This document shows, one piece after another, positions 58,806-64,000 of a stretch of 64,000 nucleotides of DNA (positions within the stretch are counted from its first letter, which is position 1; each line of letters starts with the position of its first letter). The stretch covers positions 263,907,843 to 263,971,842 of the forward strand of contig OX352774.1 in the NCBI GenBank assembly GCA_947095535.1, read 5' to 3'. The position numbers and the translations under genes were made by a program. This DNA is from Poecilobothrus nobilitatus (lineage: Eukaryota > Arthropoda > Insecta > Diptera > Dolichopodidae). The notes under the pieces were generated by a model. That model was not told where the DNA came from, ran no database searches, and saw only the letters and a program-made list of their open reading frames with translations.

Positions 58806-61800
58806 TAATTGTAAAGTTAACCTAAATTTAATATGACAATTGGTTTTTTTTTTTCTAGGTGAAAAATCTTTCAAAGACACCAAAAATTCCTTCTTGGTAG
58901 TAGTGTCATATTCTTACTGACTAAATCCACCTACCCTTTTAGCCAATATAATGGGATGAAACCCTTACCTGCTAACGAAGTATATTGACTAGTTATGCTA
59001 AAGTTTTCTTCAGCGGCTTTAAGAAATTTTATGATCTTATAGATCTAATTTGACTTATCAATTTACACGACTACTGCAAATCTTAATATTTATAAAATCT
59101 GAATGATTATCAAATTACTAAAACTGGCGATAAATTATTATTATTATAAAATTATATTAGATTTAGACATCTAAAAAAATGTTGTGCTCACTTTTTAAAC
59201 TTCTATGTTTTAAATGTTTTACGTATTACTATAATTTCTTTTCGATCTTCTTAAAACCCTTTCTTTTTTCGAAATCTTTTAAATTTCTTTATTTTAACAT
59301 AATTTTCAGCAAATATTTAAATTAAACTTGCTTTTGATTATTTTCATTGTATATCATTAGAATTTGAAATAAAAGCACTTTTTCTATATTATCATTTTTT
59401 AGAGCATCTTTGTATTATTTGTAAGAAAAATCTTTATATGTATACGATCCTTTGCTATTTTCTGTATGAAAAAAAAGACAAAGGTATAATTACAACAATA
59501 CAATTATAACATATTATAAAAATTGGTTGAGTTATTTAAATTGTTTTCTTTGTTTTGGTTTATAACTGTATCATAAAAATAAAAAAAAAAAAAAAACTGA
59601 AAAAGAAAGGAAAAAAAAAAGGATCATATAAATAAAATATAACAGGATGGAAAACAAATGAAAATGAAAATGAAAAACAAAAAAAAAAAATCTAAACAGG
59701 ACACGTTTTGTTTACCGAGAAATTATTTTTTAAAATGAGAAAAACAAAAAAAAAACTGTTAAAAAGAAGGGCCTACATAATTTACATACACTCACACTAA
59801 TAAACCTATGATTATTGTTAGGGTATGGTCTACTCTGCCATATTTAAAAACATTAAAAATTATTTTACATAATCTTTGTATGTTTATATATTTTTTTTTT
59901 CGTCTTTTTGTTTTTATCATAAATAATTATTGGAATGTTTAATTTGAAATTAAAAGAAAATAAAACAAAAAAAAAAAAAGTAAAAAGAAGAAAGAACAAA
60001 AAATAAAGAAATAAAAGGAAAAACATAAATAATTATAATTTAATAATCAAGATTTACAGGGTGATCTATAATCTAACAAAGAGTTCTTTTTTTAATAAGG
60101 ATAGGGACAAGGATAATGTGTCTTAAAATAATTAAAAAAAAAACACTAAACATAATTGAATTTAAAATAACGTACAAGGGGGTATAAGAATTCGAGGTTA
60201 ATACAAAAAAAAATTAAGTAAATGAATTTACTATAAAAGAATATTCTAGAAAAGAGGAAGTAACTGAGATTCATGATAATTCATAGAGAAATAAGTTTTA
60301 GAAAAGACTCGAACTATTATTTTAAAGAAAGTAGAAGAAACAAGTATCTAACAAAATATTGATTAGTATTGATAATATGCTGGTAATGTTGTTTTTTTTT
60401 TTGTTAAAATAGAAATCTAATAGCTCCATCATGATATCATATACGCTATAATTAACCGATATTTAATTTCTTCAGGACAGTTCGTTTAAAATGTTCTATT
60501 AATTAGAGAAAGTTATCCTACGAACACCATTTTTATAAACTTTTCACTGCTAATGTCAATAGGTAAATGTTTTATTAGATGATTTATACTCCATTTCTAA
60601 GGCCTCGGCCACGCAGAGAGCGTTTTTTTTTAAATAATTCAAACATATTGGTTTTTAAACAAGTGACCATACAGAACAGCGATAATCGGGCGTTTTTATT
60701 TAAATCAAAATTTTTTAAATTTTGGAGCGGCAAAACTGCGATAAATGAAGAAAAAATATTAATTTTTTAATTCAAATTAACGTGTTTATCAGTTTATATC
60801 ACGTTTAATTGTAATAAATGGTCATATAAACAAATCACTTGTTAATTTAAATAATATTGACTATAGTTTGTTTTTATTATACTTATTATGTAGACCTTAC
60901 AACAATTTTATATTGAAATATAGATAGTAAAACTGATACAAATTATTAAGTGTTTATTGACATTCTCATATATTCGAAAAAATTTTCTCCCTCGCTTCTC
61001 TTATTTTGCTATATAGAGATCATGGAACTCCCCAAAACTATGTAGCTCGTTCCATATCAATAGAGTGAACACCATATTTTTTAGTAAATAAGAATTTGCT
61101 CCGCAAAATAAAATTTTACGAAGAATCGGCATTTTAAAGAATTCTTTATATGAAAGTTAGAGTAAAACTGAAAAATAATTAATTTCTGTTATTAAATAAA
61201 TTTAAAAAGCTATTCTTGCCGGAAAATTATATGGCCATTTGCTCGCAAAAAAAATCGCCCGCAGAAAAATGGCCCCTTGTATTATTTCTTCAATGTTATA
61301 ATTAAATTAAAATTTTATCTGTTTAAAAAGAACTGAATAACAAAATATGTTTAAAAATTTATAAATAATAATTTTGAATATAGCTGTTAAAATATTAACA
61401 GCGTCCTAAATAAATTTAAGTGTTTAAAGCATCCTGTAAGATATTTTGTAAACAGGAAATAAAATATTTTGTTTTTATTCTTTAACTGTTCCTTCTATTT
61501 TCCATTTCTTCTCTGGTTCTTTTTTTTTTAGAGAATTTCAATTAAATAAAAAAAATTTTTTTGAATTTAGAAATTAATGTAAAAACAAATTATATACATA
61601 TCTATATATATATATTTTTTTAAAATTTAAATCGTGCTCATTAATGCTGTTTGTTGTTTTTAATAAGAAAATGACAGTAACAACAATTGTTTTTAATCTC
61701 GAAAAATATTTTTGTGGTAAATAAATTACTTTAATGAAGATTAAAAACCGATTTTCATCATATGTATATTTCAGATAATTTTTAAAAAAATGTTTTAAAT

Positions 61801-64000
61801 TTAACTTAGCGAAGATTTTATTTTTACTTGAAATCTTGATTTTGCATAATATTTTATCAAGTTAATCTCTTTATACCTTTTTAAAAGTCTAAATGCTTCA
61901 GTTCGGTATCATAAATGTAGAGAGCAGAAGATTCACTTGCTATTATTTAGAATATTCAAGTGAGAAAACTGATTCATTCCCTAGATTAGATAATTGTTAT
62001 TTAAGGAGTGTAAGAAGTGACACTGTTTCTAAGAAAGTAAAAGTATAGGGTTTATTGCTGACAGTTCATCTTTGGCAAAGTAATATTCATCTAGATGCAC
62101 ATATCTTGAAAGGAGCTCCGCAAATTTTGTGCAGTGATTTAGTCGCTATTTTATTTTTTAATAGGACCCCGGTAAATTCATGAAAAAAGATAAGTTGTAA
62201 TTGTATAGACAACGTGCCTTAGTTATTATCTCATGTAGGAAGGCGATTATACCACTTTATATTTTAACTTATTGATGGCTTTCATTGTTCCTATGTTCAT
62301 TGTTCCTATGTAGCTCCACTCTCCAATTCAAAATTTCTATATCTTGTTTGTCTTATCCTTTCTTATCCATACTTACTAGCTAATATACTGCGTCGGCAGT
62401 TAAGCGCTTCATTCCATTATATTGGATAAAAAAGAGTTGGGTTTAGTCAGACAGTACAAAAAGAAGTATTTTTGGTGTTTTTATAATAATTGTTTTTTCC
62501 ACTTCCCATCAGGTTCCATACCGTAGCTGAAAACTATTGTACTTAAAATTAAACACGGAAATGTTTAATCTGAAGACCACAATTTTATTGATACAACAAG
62601 TATCTAAATTAAATTGGCGTCATCGTTCAACCTGACAACAAGATATTTGTCATTGAATTCAAATTAATTAACTCTAATTGTCAAATAAATACTTACGTAT
62701 AGATTAAGTATTTATACAATTAGATGTCAACTAATGTATTTTAATTTTTCACACAAGATGTCACCCAAATTTGTAAATTTAAATTAATTCATAATAAGAT
62801 CATCTTTTTTGTGTCACATATTATTTCTTATATACTTATATAATATTAAATTAAAATTATGTAACAGGGTACATTGAACTTCATTAAAATGTCGATATGT
62901 GATTTAGTTACACTCCTTTTTTTAGCAGTTTATTGTAATTTAAAAAGTATTGATATATTAAATTAAAATTAAAAAATTACTTCTAATCAAACCGTTACAA
63001 AATAAAGAACTATTATTTAAAGAAGAAAAAATATATTTAAAAACATTGCATTTTTATTTAAACAATTTTAAAGATTTTGTTAACATGGTTAATACAACTT
63101 CCTTAGGAAAAAAAATACCAATATATAAGTGAGGAAATAGCTTGTCAATTAATCGGTATATAAAATGACGATGTCACACGAATTAGGACAAATATGAAAA
63201 AAAAAACGGATGTAGAAGTATTGCGAAATTAGAGTTACCCACTGATCTGAGCAGTATTTATAGTATTACACTTTTATTTCCAATAAATGTCATCAATTGT
63301 TTTTTTTTTTGTCGGTTATAATTTTCTAATTCAATATAAAATAAAAAAAAAACGTTTTCACATATTCGTTTTGTTTTTTCCCAATATAACTTATTTTATT
63401 TTTATTTGTTTACCGTTAAATTCTTTTAAATTTTTTTATGAAGTGAATAAAAACGGTCATTTAAGTAAAAGAAAAATAATAATAATTGAATAATAAAATA
63501 TTTTTAATAAAAATGGAAATAAATATAAAAACTAATAAAATAAAAAATATAACATTTAAAACTATTTAAATTGGTATCGTCCCTTGTACCGTTAACAGTA
63601 TATACAATATAAATCTTGCTGCTCCTTTTTTTTTCTATGTTTTTGTTTTTTTTTTTTTCGTTATTTTCCTTCACTGTTCATTAGAGCAAAAAATAATTAC
63701 GGATGAAGTCGGTCAGTTTACGTTTTTTTTGTTTCTTATTCGGTTTGTTATTTTTGAATTGATTTTCAGTTATGTTTTAGCACCATCAATGATTGCTTTT
63801 TATGCCTCCAGGAGGTAATTTATAGCATATTTGTTTTTTTTTTCAGTTGCCGTTATTTTTTTCTAGTACTTTCTATTTTTTTTTTTTTGTTTATTGAATT
63901 TATTTTCTTTTTATTGGATTTATATTATGTTTTATTATCGTTCAATGCATTTGAGTTTTTTTTTTTTTTTTACAATTATTTCAGGTTTTTACCCCTTTTA
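58806..64000. other. AT-rich spacer, no gene seen
   Basis: No exon or RNA gene was recognised. A GC-rich patch AGGCCTCGGCCACGC lies at about 60601-60615 inside a short open frame, with no matching inverted end nearby. A perfect 15-bp tandem duplication TTCATTGTTCCTATG lies at 62281-62310. The end of the window (63620-64000) is strongly T-rich on the top strand. Confidence 0.6.
62281..62310. repeat. Perfect 15-bp tandem duplication
   Basis: TTCATTGTTCCTATG occurs twice in immediate succession without mismatch, consistent with a recent slippage event. No associated element was seen. Confidence 0.9.

Noticed and set aside
60601..60770. GC-rich AGGCCTCGGCCACGC patch as a transposon end
   Set aside because: No inverted partner or target duplication was found nearby, so no element can be defined.

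Overview
The window reads as non-coding, AT-rich (roughly three quarters A+T by eye) DNA from a higher fly (Diptera, probably Cyclorrhapha and possibly a calyptrate such as a blowfly). That placement is an inference. It rests on mini-me/DINE-1-like elements with (GTCY)n microsatellites, tRNA-derived SINEs, very abundant long A/T homopolymers, and the lack of any recognisable host exon over 64 kb. The most likely settings are a very large intron or a gene desert. I found no intact host gene, no intact tRNA or rRNA gene and no CRISPR array. Nearly all open frames are short and low-complexity or lie inside repeats.

Left part (1-24 kb). A decayed non-LTR retrotransposon end on the minus strand (1601-2486) retains a damaged RNase H domain and C-terminal region. 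Next to it, in the same orientation, is a tRNA-derived SINE (1346-1564) whose AAATA-type tail resembles the LINE tail. A degenerate repeat region (8543-9470) carries a strange cluster of restriction-site-like words (9423-9457). A Helitron-like non-autonomous element with internal repeats begins at 12538. The rest of this part is AT-rich spacer.

Middle (24-40 kb). There is a minisatellite (24496-24608), a perfect 50-bp palindrome (24755-24804), and copies of two dispersed repeat families (30.6 and 31.2 kb). A nested tandem duplication lies at 35.0 kb. A tRNA-Glu-like SINE with target-site duplication lies at 36.6 kb, and an old member of a second SINE family at 37.7 kb.

Right part (40-64 kb), the most structured. 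A poly(A) retro-insertion with a perfect 14-bp target duplication lies within or at the edge of a SINE remnant (40383-40620). Beside it is a mini-me/DINE-1-like element (about 40700-43557) with inverted ends, a terminal hairpin, a GTCC microsatellite and an expanded array of about 307-bp composite repeats. An unexpanded, oppositely oriented copy of the same element lies at 51023-51852. Further right are tandem tRNA-like units (44862-45460), a Helitron-type 3' end (45701-45731), a TTAA-flanked piggyBac-type MITE (46743-47048), and two young SINEs with perfect target duplications (50.4 and 58.6 kb). A tiny cysteine-rich frame (53279-53356) is the only non-repeat stretch that hints at coding.

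No genes act together here. The biology is the layered history of mobile elements: LINE/SINE partnership, modular SINE heads, element-internal satellite formation and nested insertion.
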